NCBI RefSeq assembly: GCF_000686805.1
Contig: NZ_JMLP01000010.1
Span: forward strand, 1 to 64,000
Source of the DNA: Bacillus sp. UNC41MFS5
Lineage (GTDB): Bacteria; Bacillota; Bacilli; Bacillales_B; DSM-18226
Direction of reading: 5' to 3'
DNA length: 64,000 nt
Under the pieces are notes generated by a model, which did no database searches, was not told the origin of the DNA, and was given only the letters and a program-made list of their open reading frames with translations. Below are positions 33,139-41,345 of the stretch, one piece after another. Every line of letters starts with the position of its first letter. Positions within the stretch are counted from its first letter, which is position 1. Made by a program: the position numbers and the translations under genes.

Positions 33139-33751
33139 ATGTTCGGAAAAGTAGCTGCCGATATTTTAGGCTTAAGCGATGTGGGTGCTGTTATTAAACC
33201 AGAGAATTATGACAAGGTAGATGCAGACGATTATGTCATGCATGAAGACAATGAAAAAATTTATTTCCTTATCAAATCAAAATCAGATGAATATTGCTTT
33301 ACCAACAATGCCCTTATCCATTTAGATGGCACAAGTGCAACCAGCAAAAAGCGGATGCTCCATCGTTATAGTTATGCTACAAACCGAATCTCAGACGTAT
33401 ATCTCGAAACCGCAGGAACGGTTGACCTTGACGTCGAAATTAAATTTAAAATCGGTTCAGTGCCTTTCTCCATTGATGTACATAAAAAACATATTGAGGA
33501 AATTAAAGATTTATATAGCCCTAATTAAAATTTCAGAAATCTCTCATGAAAATGAAATTTCCCTTCAGTTTGCTAAACAAAGCATAGATGTTGCCTCCAC
33601 TACTTTAGGTCGTGTGACAAGTGCAGACAGTAACTTGGTTGTACAATTCAAAATGCTTAATCAAGCGGCTTTTCAATGGTTAGAAGACAGCCAAAAACAA
33701 TATAAAGTCAAAGATTTTGGCTATGTATTTGAAAAGTATATTAACAACTAA
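33139..33751 (+). pseudogene. YvbH-like PH-domain protein gene with a frameshift
   Basis: Frame 1 (33139-33528; RBS GTGAGGGTGATATCC) gives a 129-codon PH-like domain ending KKHIEEIKDLYSPN then stop. From about 33516 a different frame continues without a gap as ALIKISEISHENEISLQFAK and ends VFEKYINN at 33751, which is the helical C-terminal region of YvbH-type proteins (about 204 aa in total). The join needs loss of two bases or gain of one near 33515-33520. It may be an inactivating mutation, a sequencing error or, less likely, recoding. Confidence 0.75.
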
Positions 33752-33962
33752 GAAAAGCGCAAGCGCCCTGGTCAGCGGCGTATGGCCTCCTCGAAAGAGC
33801 TAACGCTCTTTCTTCGTGCGATGCTTATGCTGCCGAAGCCTTCCTTGTGGAGCGCTCCAACTGAGATAAAGGAAACACGAAGAGCCGGAGGCGCATTCGT
33901 GCTTGACTTATCGTAGGACGGAGAGCGAAGGACACTAGCCGCTAGGGCGCTGGAGCTAGGCA
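33752..33962. repeat. Bacillus-type intergenic repeat (GCGCAAGCGCC family)
   Basis: A GC-rich block starting AGAAAAGCGCAAGCGCCCTGG directly at the preceding stop and ending GCCGCTAGGGCGCTGGAGCTAG, containing GAAAGAGCTAACGCTCTTTC. It matches a dispersed repeat type common between genes in Bacillus genomes. It differs from the repeat at 23732-23868. It is non-coding. Confidence 0.75.
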
Positions 33963-33997
33963 GTAATCTAAGTTCAAAACTTATACTTTCTTATCAT

Positions 33998-34036
33998 ATA
34001 AAAACAAGCAAGCGCATGAAATTCTTTCATGCGCCT
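33998..34036 (-). terminator. Intrinsic terminator of the nitroreductase gene
   Basis: On the minus strand GCGCATGAAA-GAA-TTTCATGCGC is followed by TTGCTTGTTTTT, 6 nt after the stop. Confidence 0.75.
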
Positions 34037-34042
34037 CCTCTT

Positions 34043-34675
34043 TTATTTATATTCTAATAAAACATCTTCCAACGGCAAACGAGTGGTATTAAAAGCAGGT
34101 GCTGCCGCCTTCCCTACTGAAATCAACACAATTGGAAATAATCGATCATCAACATTAAACATTTTCACAAATTTTTCTTTATCAAATCCACCCATTGGAA
34201 CGGTGTCATATCCTCGATCTTTTGCAATCAACATCAATTGCATCGACACTAAACCAGCATCAAATGAAGCAATATTTTTTAAGACTTCTTCTGAAGCAAA
34301 TGGGTAAGTTTTATTGGTACCTTCAATTAATCGATTCATATTAGCCTCATCCATTAAACCCGCTTCAAAGGCACTTCGGTATACTTTTTCCATGCTTTTA
34401 TACATTTCCTTATCACCTAAGACAGCAATAACAGCAGAAGCTGTTTCGACTTGTTCTTGATTATTGGCTACTGCTCTAAGTTCCTTTTTTAGCTCCTGGT
34501 CTTGAATTACAATAAAACGCCAAGGTTGGAGATTACTTGAGGATGGTGCTTGTGTTGCTTCTTTTAACATTTCTTTTATTTCTTCTTGTGAAATTTTATA
34601 TGTTGAATCATATTTTCTAACGGAGTGACGTTCTTTGATTACTTCAGATAAACTTTTCGTTAAGGTAGTTTGCAT
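34043..34675 (-). CDS. Nitroreductase family protein
   Basis: A 210-aa FMN enzyme that reduces nitro compounds, quinones or similar with NAD(P)H. The FMN-binding patterns ERHSVRKYD (residues 16-24), TQAPSSSNLQPWRFIVI and the C-terminal YDTVPMGGFDKE are clear. It is divergent from an HxlR regulator with two palindromes between them, the same layout as yodC/yodB-type quinone- and electrophile-responsive pairs. Start ATG; GGGGGAAAGCTCTT upstream. Confidence 0.9.
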   Translation of the reverse strand: MQTTLTKSLSEVIKERHSVRKYDSTYKISQEEIKEMLKEATQAPSSSNLQPWRFIVIQDQELKKELRAVANNQEQVETASAVIAVLGDKEMYKSMEKVYRSAFEAGLMDEANMNRLIEGTNKTYPFASEEVLKNIASFDAGLVSMQLMLIAKDRGYDTVPMGGFDKEKFVKMFNVDDRLFPIVLISVGKAAAPAFNTTRLPLEDVLLEYK

Positions 34676-34700
34676 AAGAGCTTTCCCCCTAATAAATTTA

Positions 34701-34717
34701 ACTTACTAATAGTAAGT
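34701..34717. promoter_or_regulatory. HxlR/YodB-type operator 1
   Basis: ACTTACTAATAGTAAGT is a perfect palindrome about a central base. Its core TTACTAnTAGTAA resembles B. subtilis YodB/CatR operators. It lies on the nitroreductase side of the divergent intergenic region. Confidence 0.7.
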
Positions 34718-34727
34718 GCAAAACCAT

Positions 34728-34742
34728 CTTACTATTAGTAAG
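34728..34742. promoter_or_regulatory. HxlR/YodB-type operator 2
   Basis: CTTACTATTAGTAAG, a second perfect palindrome with the same core, 27 bp centre to centre from operator 1 and on the regulator side. Two operators suggest control of both divergent genes. Confidence 0.7.
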
Positions 34743-34808
34743 TACCTTTCGTCAAGAAAATAAACTATGGTATGATATCGTTAGAAAAGTAAAAAAGAGG
34801 GATATTAT

Positions 34809-35168
34809 ATGAATGAATCTAACAACCAAAAGTGTATGACTCCTTCTGAAGAGGAAATTAAGCATATATGTACCAATTTTCATAATGCCATTGAATTTAT
34901 TGGTAAACGTTGGATGGGCTCCGTTATTTTTTCACTTCTGGATGGCCCGAAGCGATACCATGAAATAGTTACTTCCATTCCTGGAATCTCTGATCGATTG
35001 TTAACCGAACGCTTGCGTGATTTAGAGAATGAAGGATTGATTATTAAAAGGGTGATTGCCACATCACCTAAAAAAGTGGAATATAACTTAACCCCAGCGG
35101 GGAAAGAACTGGAAGAGGTTATCCATGTGTTATTGAATTGGATAAAAAACCGAGGAAAATACCAATGA
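34809..35168 (+). CDS. HxlR family (MarR/DUF24) regulator
   Basis: A 119-aa winged-helix regulator: FIGKRWMGSVIFSLLDGPKR, SIPGISDRLLTERLRDLENEGLI and VEYNLTPAGKEL. Cys9 and Cys21 near the N-terminus could act as thiol sensors, as Cys6 does in YodB. It likely represses the divergent nitroreductase gene and itself, through the two palindromes. ATG after GAGGGATATTAT. Confidence 0.9.
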   Translation: MNESNNQKCMTPSEEEIKHICTNFHNAIEFIGKRWMGSVIFSLLDGPKRYHEIVTSIPGISDRLLTERLRDLENEGLIIKRVIATSPKKVEYNLTPAGKELEEVIHVLLNWIKNRGKYQ

Positions 35169-35171
35169 AAC

Positions 35172-35213
35172 AAAAAAGGCTTGCATCTATTTAATAGATG
35201 CAAGCCTTTTTTA
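35172..35213. terminator. Bidirectional intrinsic terminator
   Basis: AAAAAAGGCTTGCATCTA-TTTAA-TAGATGCAAGCCTTTTTT, between the convergent HxlR and YitT genes. Confidence 0.9.
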
Positions 35214-36023
35214 TGGACTGGGACGATGAAACAAGCCCATTACTTCAATCGTTTCAGTTATATTAACAAAGGCACATGAATCGACTTCCGTGATTAAGTT
35301 TTTCACTTCATTAAGTTCGTATCTGGAAATGACCGTTATCAATACATTCCGCTGGTTATTTGAGTATCCGCCAACACCGTCCAAAACAGTTAAGCCTCGA
35401 TACAAATTTTTTAGTAAATGATTCCTCATCTCTTCGCCTTTATCTGTAATGATCATTAATGTTAATTTTGCATGATCCGTATAGATTGCATCAACGACTT
35501 TACCTGTCACAAAAATGGATACTAAAGTAAACAGTGCAGAATCCCAATCGAACAAAAATCCACTAATCAGAATAACTACCGCATTCATGCCTGAAAGTAA
35601 AGTACCAATTGGAAAATCCCTTTTTCTGGCTACGATCATGCCAATAATGTCAAATCCCCCTGTTGACCCAGAGCAGCGGAAAACAATTCCGACACCTAAG
35701 CCGGTTAACGCACCACCAAAAATAGATGAAAGAATTCTATCATCTGCGATAGCAAATACGGGAATTACATACAGTCCTATCGAGATAACAATAACCGAAA
35801 AGATCGAATTTACGATAAATCTTTTTCCTAACATTTTATATCCAATAATTAACAAAGGGAAATTTAGCAGGAAATTTGCCACCCCTGTATTCACCGGTGA
35901 GATCATCCCTAATATCATTGAAATTCCACTTAATCCACTGCTCAATACTTCATGTGGGATTAAGAAAAGGTTAAAGGCAACCACAATAATTAGAGATCCC
36001 AACATCATTCCAACAATCTGCAT
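35211..36023 (-). CDS. YitT family membrane protein with DUF2179
   Basis: A 270-aa protein: five to six helices with FLIPHEVLSSGLSGISMILG and VFRCSGSTGGFDIIGMIVA, then the DUF2179 domain (LTLMIITDKGEEM, GLTVLDGVGGYSNNQRNVL). The longest frame starts at 36056, but AGGAGG lies 9 nt before the ATG at 36023. Function not established. Confidence 0.88.
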   Translation of the reverse strand: MQIVGMMLGSLIIVVAFNLFLIPHEVLSSGLSGISMILGMISPVNTGVANFLLNFPLLIIGYKMLGKRFIVNSIFSVIVISIGLYVIPVFAIADDRILSSIFGGALTGLGVGIVFRCSGSTGGFDIIGMIVARKRDFPIGTLLSGMNAVVILISGFLFDWDSALFTLVSIFVTGKVVDAIYTDHAKLTLMIITDKGEEMRNHLLKNLYRGLTVLDGVGGYSNNQRNVLITVISRYELNEVKNLITEVDSCAFVNITETIEVMGLFHRPSP

Positions 36024-36158
36024 GGTAAAAATCCTCCTAATACGAACAGGCATCAATTCTAATTCAAAATAATACCGATACTCTCACTTAAAGTAAAATA
36101 AAAAAATAAATTTTAAAAAAACAAATTATCTGTTAAATGCTGATTAGAAAATTACCTA

Positions 36159-36188
36159 TTGACAATTCTATAAAAACTCATTTACTAT
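36159..36188 (+). promoter_or_regulatory. Sigma-A promoter of the lysine riboswitch transcript
   Basis: TTGACA (36159-36164), 18-nt spacer, TACTAT (36183-36188). Transcription would begin near 36195, about 30 nt before the riboswitch. Confidence 0.65.
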
Positions 36189-36225
36189 ATTAATATATTT
36201 AATTTCATATGATAAATCCTCATCA

Positions 36226-36418
36226 AACCGATGAGGTAGAGGTCGCGGTTTTTATTAGTAAAGTGGACGAGATGTGAGAGACATTCATGACTCTACTTAA
36301 AAGGAAAAACTGCCGAAGTGTGCTTTTACTCTTCAAAAAGCATGCTGGGTCTGTCTTCAAATAGGAACAGAACTGTCACGATTATTTCTACCAGCTAATC
36401 GTGTTGAGCTATCTTTCG
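36226..36418 (+). promoter_or_regulatory. Lysine riboswitch (L box)
   Basis: The conserved L-box blocks are in order: GATGAGGTAGAGGTCGCGG, AGTAAAGTGGACGAGATG, GCCGAAGTG, GCTGGGTCTGTC and GAACTGTCACG. The aptamer is followed by an intrinsic terminator and an amino acid permease gene. Lysine binding should favour the terminator, so the permease is made when lysine is low. Confidence 0.93.
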
Positions 36419-36440
36419 GAAGGTATGATGCGGGGTATTG

Positions 36441-36477
36441 ACAATGCCATCGATTATTCCTCGATGGCATTTTTGTA
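36441..36477 (+). terminator. Riboswitch-controlled terminator
   Basis: AATGCCATCGA-TTATTCC-TCGATGGCATTTTTG, 25 nt after the L-box aptamer and 47 nt before the permease start. Confidence 0.88.
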
Positions 36478-36523
36478 TTCCAAACTCCTTCACGAAAAAA
36501 AGAAGAAAAGAGGAGTCAAGACT

Positions 36524-38005
36524 ATGCAAACAGCTAGAGTATTAAAAGAGTCTGAATATACAAGCGATTTAACATTACAAAAAGCTCCATCGGAATTAAA
36601 AAGAGGGTTAAAATCTCGTCATCTCACTATGATTTCCCTTGGCGGAACGATTGGAACGGGACTTTTTCTTGCTAGCGGCGGCGCAATCCATAGCGCAGGA
36701 CCCGGCGGAGCCATCCTATCCTATCTTGTTATTGGTGTCATGGTTTTCTTTTTAATGCAAGGATTAGCAGAAATGGGTGCCTATATGCCCGTTGCAGGAA
36801 GCTTTAGTACCTATGCAACCAAATTTGTCGATCCATCCCTTGGCTTTGCACTTGGCTGGAACTATTGGTATAACTGGGCGATAACAATTGCCGCAGAATT
36901 AGCTGCTGTAACGATGATCATGAAATTTTGGTTTCCAGATACACCGTCATTTATTTGGAGCGGTATCTTTTTAGTGATTATGTTTCTCTTAAACTACCTT
37001 TCTGTCAAAGGATTTGGAGAGGCAGAATATTGGTTTTCCTTAATCAAAGTGGTAACAGTTATTATCTTTGTTGTTACTGGTACGTTAATGATTTTCGGTA
37101 TCATGGGTAACGAAGCACCTGGCTTCAAAAACTTCACGATTGGTGATGCACCATTCCACGGTGGATTTTTGTCGATGCTAGGCATCTTTATGGCTGCAGG
37201 CTTTTCCTTTCAAGGAACAGAACTTTTAGGTGTGGCAGCTGGTGAAACAGAGGATCCCAAGAAAGCCATCCCACAGGCAGTAAAACAAGTGTTCTGGCGT
37301 ATTTTATTATTTTATATTTTGGCGATTCTAGTCATCGGGCTTCTTATTCCTTATACAAATGACAATTTAGCAAATGGCGATGTTACTGTTAGCCCATTTA
37401 CTTTGGTTTTTCAAAAGGCAGGAATTGCTTTCGCTGCATCAATCATGAATGCAGTAATCTTAACCGCAGTTTTATCTGCAGGAAATTCAGGAATGTATGC
37501 ATCAACCCGTATGCTTTGGGATTTGGCCCGACAAGGTAAAGCTCCTAAATTCCTTGGAAAGTTAAACAAAAGAGGTGTTCCAGTTAATGCCTTAATTGCA
37601 ACAACTTTAGTGGGGACACTTGCTTTCCTTGCATCATTCTTTGGTGACGGAACAGTATATGTCTGGTTGTTAAACGCTTCAGGGATGTCTGGCTTTATCG
37701 CATGGCTAGGGATTGCTGTATGTCATTATCGTTTCCGAAAGGCATTTATTGCCCAAGGTAAAGATTTAAGCTTATTACCATATAAATCAAAACTTTTCCC
37801 ATTTGGTCCAATCTTCGCTTTTCTTGTATGTGGATTTGTTGTCTTAGGACAAAACTATTCAGCATTTATGGGTGATCAAATCGATTGGAATGGAGTATTA
37901 GTCTCCTACATCGGCCTGCCATTATTCTTATTTGTATGGCTAGGATATAAATTCACTAAGAAAACAAAAGTAATTCCTTTAAAGGAATGTGACTTAAACC
38001 ATTAA
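36524..38005 (+). CDS. lysP: Lysine-specific amino acid permease (APC superfamily)
   Basis: A 493-aa transporter with 12 membrane helices. SRHLTMISLGGTIGTGLFLA near the N-terminus and GSFSTYATKFVDPSLGFALG mark the amino acid permease family, LysP branch. Imports lysine by proton symport. GAGGAGTCAAGACT precedes the ATG at 36524; a frame extended upstream to 36401 would run through the riboswitch terminator and is not real. The L box upstream supports lysine as substrate. Confidence 0.93.
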   Translation: MQTARVLKESEYTSDLTLQKAPSELKRGLKSRHLTMISLGGTIGTGLFLASGGAIHSAGPGGAILSYLVIGVMVFFLMQGLAEMGAYMPVAGSFSTYATKFVDPSLGFALGWNYWYNWAITIAAELAAVTMIMKFWFPDTPSFIWSGIFLVIMFLLNYLSVKGFGEAEYWFSLIKVVTVIIFVVTGTLMIFGIMGNEAPGFKNFTIGDAPFHGGFLSMLGIFMAAGFSFQGTELLGVAAGETEDPKKAIPQAVKQVFWRILLFYILAILVIGLLIPYTNDNLANGDVTVSPFTLVFQKAGIAFAASIMNAVILTAVLSAGNSGMYASTRMLWDLARQGKAPKFLGKLNKRGVPVNALIATTLVGTLAFLASFFGDGTVYVWLLNASGMSGFIAWLGIAVCHYRFRKAFIAQGKDLSLLPYKSKLFPFGPIFAFLVCGFVVLGQNYSAFMGDQIDWNGVLVSYIGLPLFLFVWLGYKFTKKTKVIPLKECDLNH

Positions 38006-38015
38006 TTCCAATAGA

Positions 38016-38048
38016 AATAGTACGCAAAAATGCGTACTATTTTTTTTC
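38016..38048 (+). terminator. Intrinsic terminator of lysP
   Basis: AATAGTACGCA-AAAA-TGCGTACTATT then seven T. Confidence 0.88.
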
Positions 38049-38052
38049 ATAC

Positions 38053-38086
38053 AAAAAACAGACTCTATTTTTCGAGTCTGTTTTAT
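38053..38086 (-). terminator. Intrinsic terminator of the small HTH gene
   Basis: On the minus strand AAAACAGACTCG-AAAAATA-GAGTCTGTTTTTT, 7 nt after the HTH gene stop. Confidence 0.8.
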
Positions 38087-38092
38087 ATGCTG

Positions 38093-38317
38093 CTACGCTT
38101 CCTTCTCCTCTGAAGACCAAACATATAAATCTTCAATCCGGCAATTCAATTCTTTGGAAATGGTCATCGCAGTATTTAAGTTCATTACTTTCTTTGACAA
38201 GTAGTCATTGAGTTGAGTTTGAGGAATATTTGTATTCCTTTCCAAACTTTCCAAGTCCATACCGTTTTTGGATAGTAATTCTTTGAGGTTACTTTTTTTT
38301 GCCTTATAATTTGCCAA
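38093..38317 (-). CDS. Small Cro/C1-type HTH protein
   Basis: A 74-aa protein that is almost only an HTH domain: NLKELLSKNGMDLESLERNT and IPQTQLNDYLSKKVMNLNTA, then ELNCRIEDLYVW, the usual end of Cro/C1 domains. Probably a small DNA-binding regulator; target unknown. ATG after GAGGTGTCATTTT. No phage genes surround it. Confidence 0.8.
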   Translation of the reverse strand: MANYKAKKSNLKELLSKNGMDLESLERNTNIPQTQLNDYLSKKVMNLNTAMTISKELNCRIEDLYVWSSEEKEA

Positions 38318-38476
38318 AATGACACCTCACTTTTTTTAAAGTATAACACATTCCGTTTTGTTTTGAAAGGAAGAGCGCCTTAACCTTTTAATCGGGGCTT
38401 AAATATCCACTAAGATAGCAATGAGTTTAGGGATTTTATGATATACTAAATAAGGAATAGGTAAAGGGGTGTTAAA

Positions 38477-38650
38477 GTGAAAAGCTCAAACAATCTATAC
38501 AAAAACGGACAATCAGTAAATATTATTGAAACTGGCGAAGTAGTCACCATTCTAAAATCACAATATGTAAAAAACATGAAAAGATATTCTTATATCGTTA
38601 AGGAACACCCGGAAACATTCTTTTTCGAAGAGGAATTAAAGAATCAATAA
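38477..38650 (+). CDS. Small protein of 57 aa, unknown function
   Basis: GTG start 5 nt after AAAGGGGTGT opens a 57-codon frame (MKSSNNLYKNGQSVNIIETG..., ending FFFEEELKNQ) followed by a terminator. The sequence VNIIETGEVVTILKSQYVKN suggests a short beta-rich fold. No family recognised. RBS, codon usage and the terminator just after the stop support it as a gene. Confidence 0.6.
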   Translation: MKSSNNLYKNGQSVNIIETGEVVTILKSQYVKNMKRYSYIVKEHPETFFFEEELKNQ

Positions 38651-38652
38651 AA

Positions 38653-38696
38653 TCAAAAAAGAGAAGACCAATTCGAAAACTGGTCTTCTCTTTTTA
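38653..38696. terminator. Bidirectional intrinsic terminator
   Basis: AAAAAAGAGAAGACCAATT-CGAA-AACTGGTCTTCTCTTTTT, between the small gene and asnS, which are convergent. Confidence 0.88.
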
Positions 38697-38698
38697 TA

Positions 38699-40090
38699 TT
38701 AAAACTCAGCATTCCCTGTTGTTCTTGGGAACGGAATTACGTCTCTAATATTAGTCATTCCTGTTAGATACATAATTAATCGTTCAAAACCAATACCGTA
38801 ACCTGAATGTTTCGTACCGCCATACTTCCTTAATTCCAGGTACCACCAGTAATCTTCCTCAGTCATGCCAAGTTCATTTATTTTACCTGCTAAGATTTCT
38901 TCACGTTCTTCACGCTGACTGCCGCCAATCAATTCACCAATTCCCGGTACTAATAAATCTGTTGCAGCAACTGTTTTGTTGTCTTCATTTAGTCTCATAT
39001 AGAAAGCTTTGATTTCTTTTGGATAATCAGTAACAAATACAGGTCGTTTGAACACTTTTTCGCTTAAATAGCGTTCATGCTCGGTTTGCAGATCAAGTCC
39101 CCATTCTACTGGATACGCAAACGTTTCACCGGACTCCCGTAAAATATCAATCGCTTCCGTATAGGTCACACGGCCAAAGTCTGCCGTATAGGCATTATTT
39201 AAACGGTCTAGTAAACCTTTTTCAATAAAGCTGTTAAAGAAATTCATTTCTTCAGGAGCCTGTTCTAATACATAGCCAATTACATATTTCACCATTTCTT
39301 CTGCTAAATCCATGATATCCGGCAGTTCAGCAAAGGCAACTTCAGGCTCAACCATCCAAAATTCTGCTGCATGTCTCGCAGTGTTAGAGTTTTCCGCTCT
39401 AAATGTTGGGCCAAAGGTATAGACATTCCGAAATGCCAACGCAAACGCCTCAGCCGACAGCTGCCCACTTACAGTCAAATTGGTTTCTTTGTTAAAGAAA
39501 TCCTTGCTAAGATCCGTTTTGCCCTCTTCATTTTTCGGAAGATTATCCATATCTAAGGCAGTTACTCGGAACATTTCCCCCGCACCTTCTGTATCACTGC
39601 CGGTAATAATTGGCGAATGAACATACACAAACCCTTTATCTTGGAAAAATTTATGAAGCGCATAGGATGCAAGCGATCTTACACGAAAAACGGCTGAAAA
39701 TGTATTAGTCCTTGGTCGTAAATGGGCAATTGTTCGTAAGTATTCAAACGAATGCTTCTTCTTTTGCAATGGATAATCCACATTTGACGTACCTTCAATC
39801 ACAATGTCAGTCGCTTTAATTTCAAAAGGCTGCTTTGCTTGAGGAGTATGAATAAAATCCCCTTTAACTTTTATAGATGAACTGATTGGAAGTTTGGCAA
39901 TTTCTTTAAAGTTCGCTAACTGTTCATCAAATACAATCTGAACACCTTTAAAAAAGCTGCCATCATTTAATTCAATGAACCCAAAAGTTTTGGAATCACG
40001 AATGGTACGAATCCAGCCAGATAATTCTACTTTTTGATCAATATAGTTTTCGGTATTTCTGTATAAGTCCTTGATTAAGGCCTGTTTCAT
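38699..40090 (-). CDS. asnS: Asparaginyl-tRNA synthetase
   Basis: A 463-aa class IIb synthetase that charges tRNA-Asn. The N-terminal OB fold ([20 protein letters not shown], residues 18-37) binds the anticodon. Motif 2 is [20 protein letters not shown] and motif 3 is [15 protein letters not shown] near the C-terminus. ATG with AGGAGGAAAACCA upstream. A short leader with a strong terminator lies between the apparent promoter and the gene. Confidence 0.95.
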   Translation of the reverse strand: MKQALIKDLYRNTENYIDQKVELSGWIRTIRDSKTFGFIELNDGSFFKGVQIVFDEQLANFKEIAKLPISSSIKVKGDFIHTPQAKQPFEIKATDIVIEGTSNVDYPLQKKKHSFEYLRTIAHLRPRTNTFSAVFRVRSLASYALHKFFQDKGFVYVHSPIITGSDTEGAGEMFRVTALDMDNLPKNEEGKTDLSKDFFNKETNLTVSGQLSAEAFALAFRNVYTFGPTFRAENSNTARHAAEFWMVEPEVAFAELPDIMDLAEEMVKYVIGYVLEQAPEEMNFFNSFIEKGLLDRLNNAYTADFGRVTYTEAIDILRESGETFAYPVEWGLDLQTEHERYLSEKVFKRPVFVTDYPKEIKAFYMRLNEDNKTVAATDLLVPGIGELIGGSQREEREEILAGKINELGMTEEDYWWYLELRKYGGTKHSGYGIGFERLIMYLTGMTNIRDVIPFPRTTGNAEF

Positions 40091-40120
40091 TGGTTTTCCT
40101 CCTAAATCTTATGTAAAAAG

Positions 40121-40157
40121 GTAAAAAAACCTTCCATCCCAATTGGGACGAAAGGTA
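40121..40157 (-). terminator. Attenuator-like terminator in the asnS leader
   Basis: On the minus strand ACCTTTCGTCCC (40145-40156) pairs with GGGATGGAAGGT (40129-40140), followed by seven T. The CTTTCGTCCC arm is like those of T-box terminators, but no T-box aptamer or GGTGG-type motif is visible upstream. Confidence 0.75.
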
Positions 40158-40200
40158 ATATTCCATAATACTATCATCGTTTTTCTTTTATCCCTTCAAT

Positions 40201-40229
40201 ATTATATAAAAATCATATCAAATTAGCAA
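40201..40229 (-). promoter_or_regulatory. Probable asnS promoter
   Basis: On the minus strand TTGCTA (40224-40229), 17-nt spacer, TATAAT (40201-40206). The terminator at 40121-40157 begins only about 37 nt after the inferred start. Confidence 0.6.
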
Positions 40230-40264
40230 TATTCAACAAGATTTCCGTTTTAAAAGTAATTTTT

Positions 40265-41146
40265 TTAGTTCGTCGTCGATTCTTTTGAAAACTTGGATTT
40301 CTGTCCAGTAATTTGCACATTCAGCCATTCTACCCGGTCATAGAGGGCATCTTCACAGTTAGAAAATAAATGATTCGTATCATACCAACTGATTTTTTTA
40401 GGAGAGCTAGCAATTGAATAAAAAGAGTTAGCTTGGTTTTGACCGATGTATTCATCATTTTCGGCAAATTGGAAAAAGATCGATGCTGGCGAAGCATTTT
40501 TAACATAATGTATCGCATCCAATTTCTTAAGACTCGAAATAAAATATTCGAATCGTTCAGGAGGTAGGAATCCACGAATTAGCATGGCTAATGGATGCTC
40601 ACTTGTCATTTGCATCTCTGACACCTGCCCATATCCTGAGATCAGAATAAAAGTTTTTATGCGATTATCGATACCTGAAAGAATGCCACCCCATGCTGCC
40701 CCTATACCGTGGCCGACAAAAGCGATTTTGGATTCATCCACCTTACCTAGCTCACTAAGCAATGTGACTCCCCTTTTTATATCCATTACTGTTTGAATGT
40801 ACTTTTGAATATCTGCCATTTCTTCAATCGTTTTTGTAAACTCATTCTTTCCTTTCAACTTTAGTTGTCCATTCCCTCTTAAGTATTGGGCTTCAATGAG
40901 CAGGGTAACATAGCCCTTGGTTGCTAGCAATTGGGCCTCACAGAAAAATGTTTTTCTATCTCCTTGACTTGGGTGCATATAAATGACTGCAGGAAGAGGG
41001 CCAAGTTTATCAGGCATGAATAGGTAGGCAGAAACCTCCCCTTTGAAAGGGCTTTCATATTTTACGTCATTAATATGATAACCATCTTTGGTAATTGTTT
41101 TAACTATCTCAAAACCAGAAAGTTTTTCTTCCTTAAATTCAAACAT
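40265..41146 (-). CDS. Alpha/beta hydrolase-fold protein with altered nucleophile motif
   Basis: A 293-aa protein related to dienelactone hydrolases and acyl peptidases: YMHPSQGDRKTF, YVTLLIEAQYLRG, and a C-terminal His in YDTNHLFSNCED. The nucleophile elbow, normally G-x-S-x-G, reads GHGIG (in KIAFVGHGIGAAWGG), so the catalytic serine is replaced by glycine. It may be inactive as a hydrolase or use another mechanism. GGGGGCGG upstream supports the ATG at 41146. Single minus-strand gene. Confidence 0.75.
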   Translation of the reverse strand: MFEFKEEKLSGFEIVKTITKDGYHINDVKYESPFKGEVSAYLFMPDKLGPLPAVIYMHPSQGDRKTFFCEAQLLATKGYVTLLIEAQYLRGNGQLKLKGKNEFTKTIEEMADIQKYIQTVMDIKRGVTLLSELGKVDESKIAFVGHGIGAAWGGILSGIDNRIKTFILISGYGQVSEMQMTSEHPLAMLIRGFLPPERFEYFISSLKKLDAIHYVKNASPASIFFQFAENDEYIGQNQANSFYSIASSPKKISWYDTNHLFSNCEDALYDRVEWLNVQITGQKSKFSKESTTN

Positions 41147-41345
41147 TAACAACCGCCCCCGCGAAGATTCTTTATTATAATTTATTTGAATTTTCTGATT
41201 AATAGACCATGTTCATACAACATTCTTATATAAAAACAAAATATTTAAAGTATTTTATAAGTTTTCAGAATATTAGCAGGAAAAACGTTGCTTCTCGTCG
41301 AAATAGTAAAAAAATGTTATTTTTGATTATAGAGGAGTGTTATTT

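Noticed and set aside
33139..33751. Programmed frameshift in the YvbH-like gene
   Set aside because: No slippery heptamer, stop-slip context or RBS-like stimulator was visible; mutation or error is simpler.
35515..36072. 185-codon plus-strand frame
   Set aside because: Shadow of the YitT gene on the other strand; no family features.
36401..36523. Upstream extension of the lysine permease frame
   Set aside because: It would be translated from the riboswitch and its terminator; the ATG at 36524 has its own RBS and fits the family.
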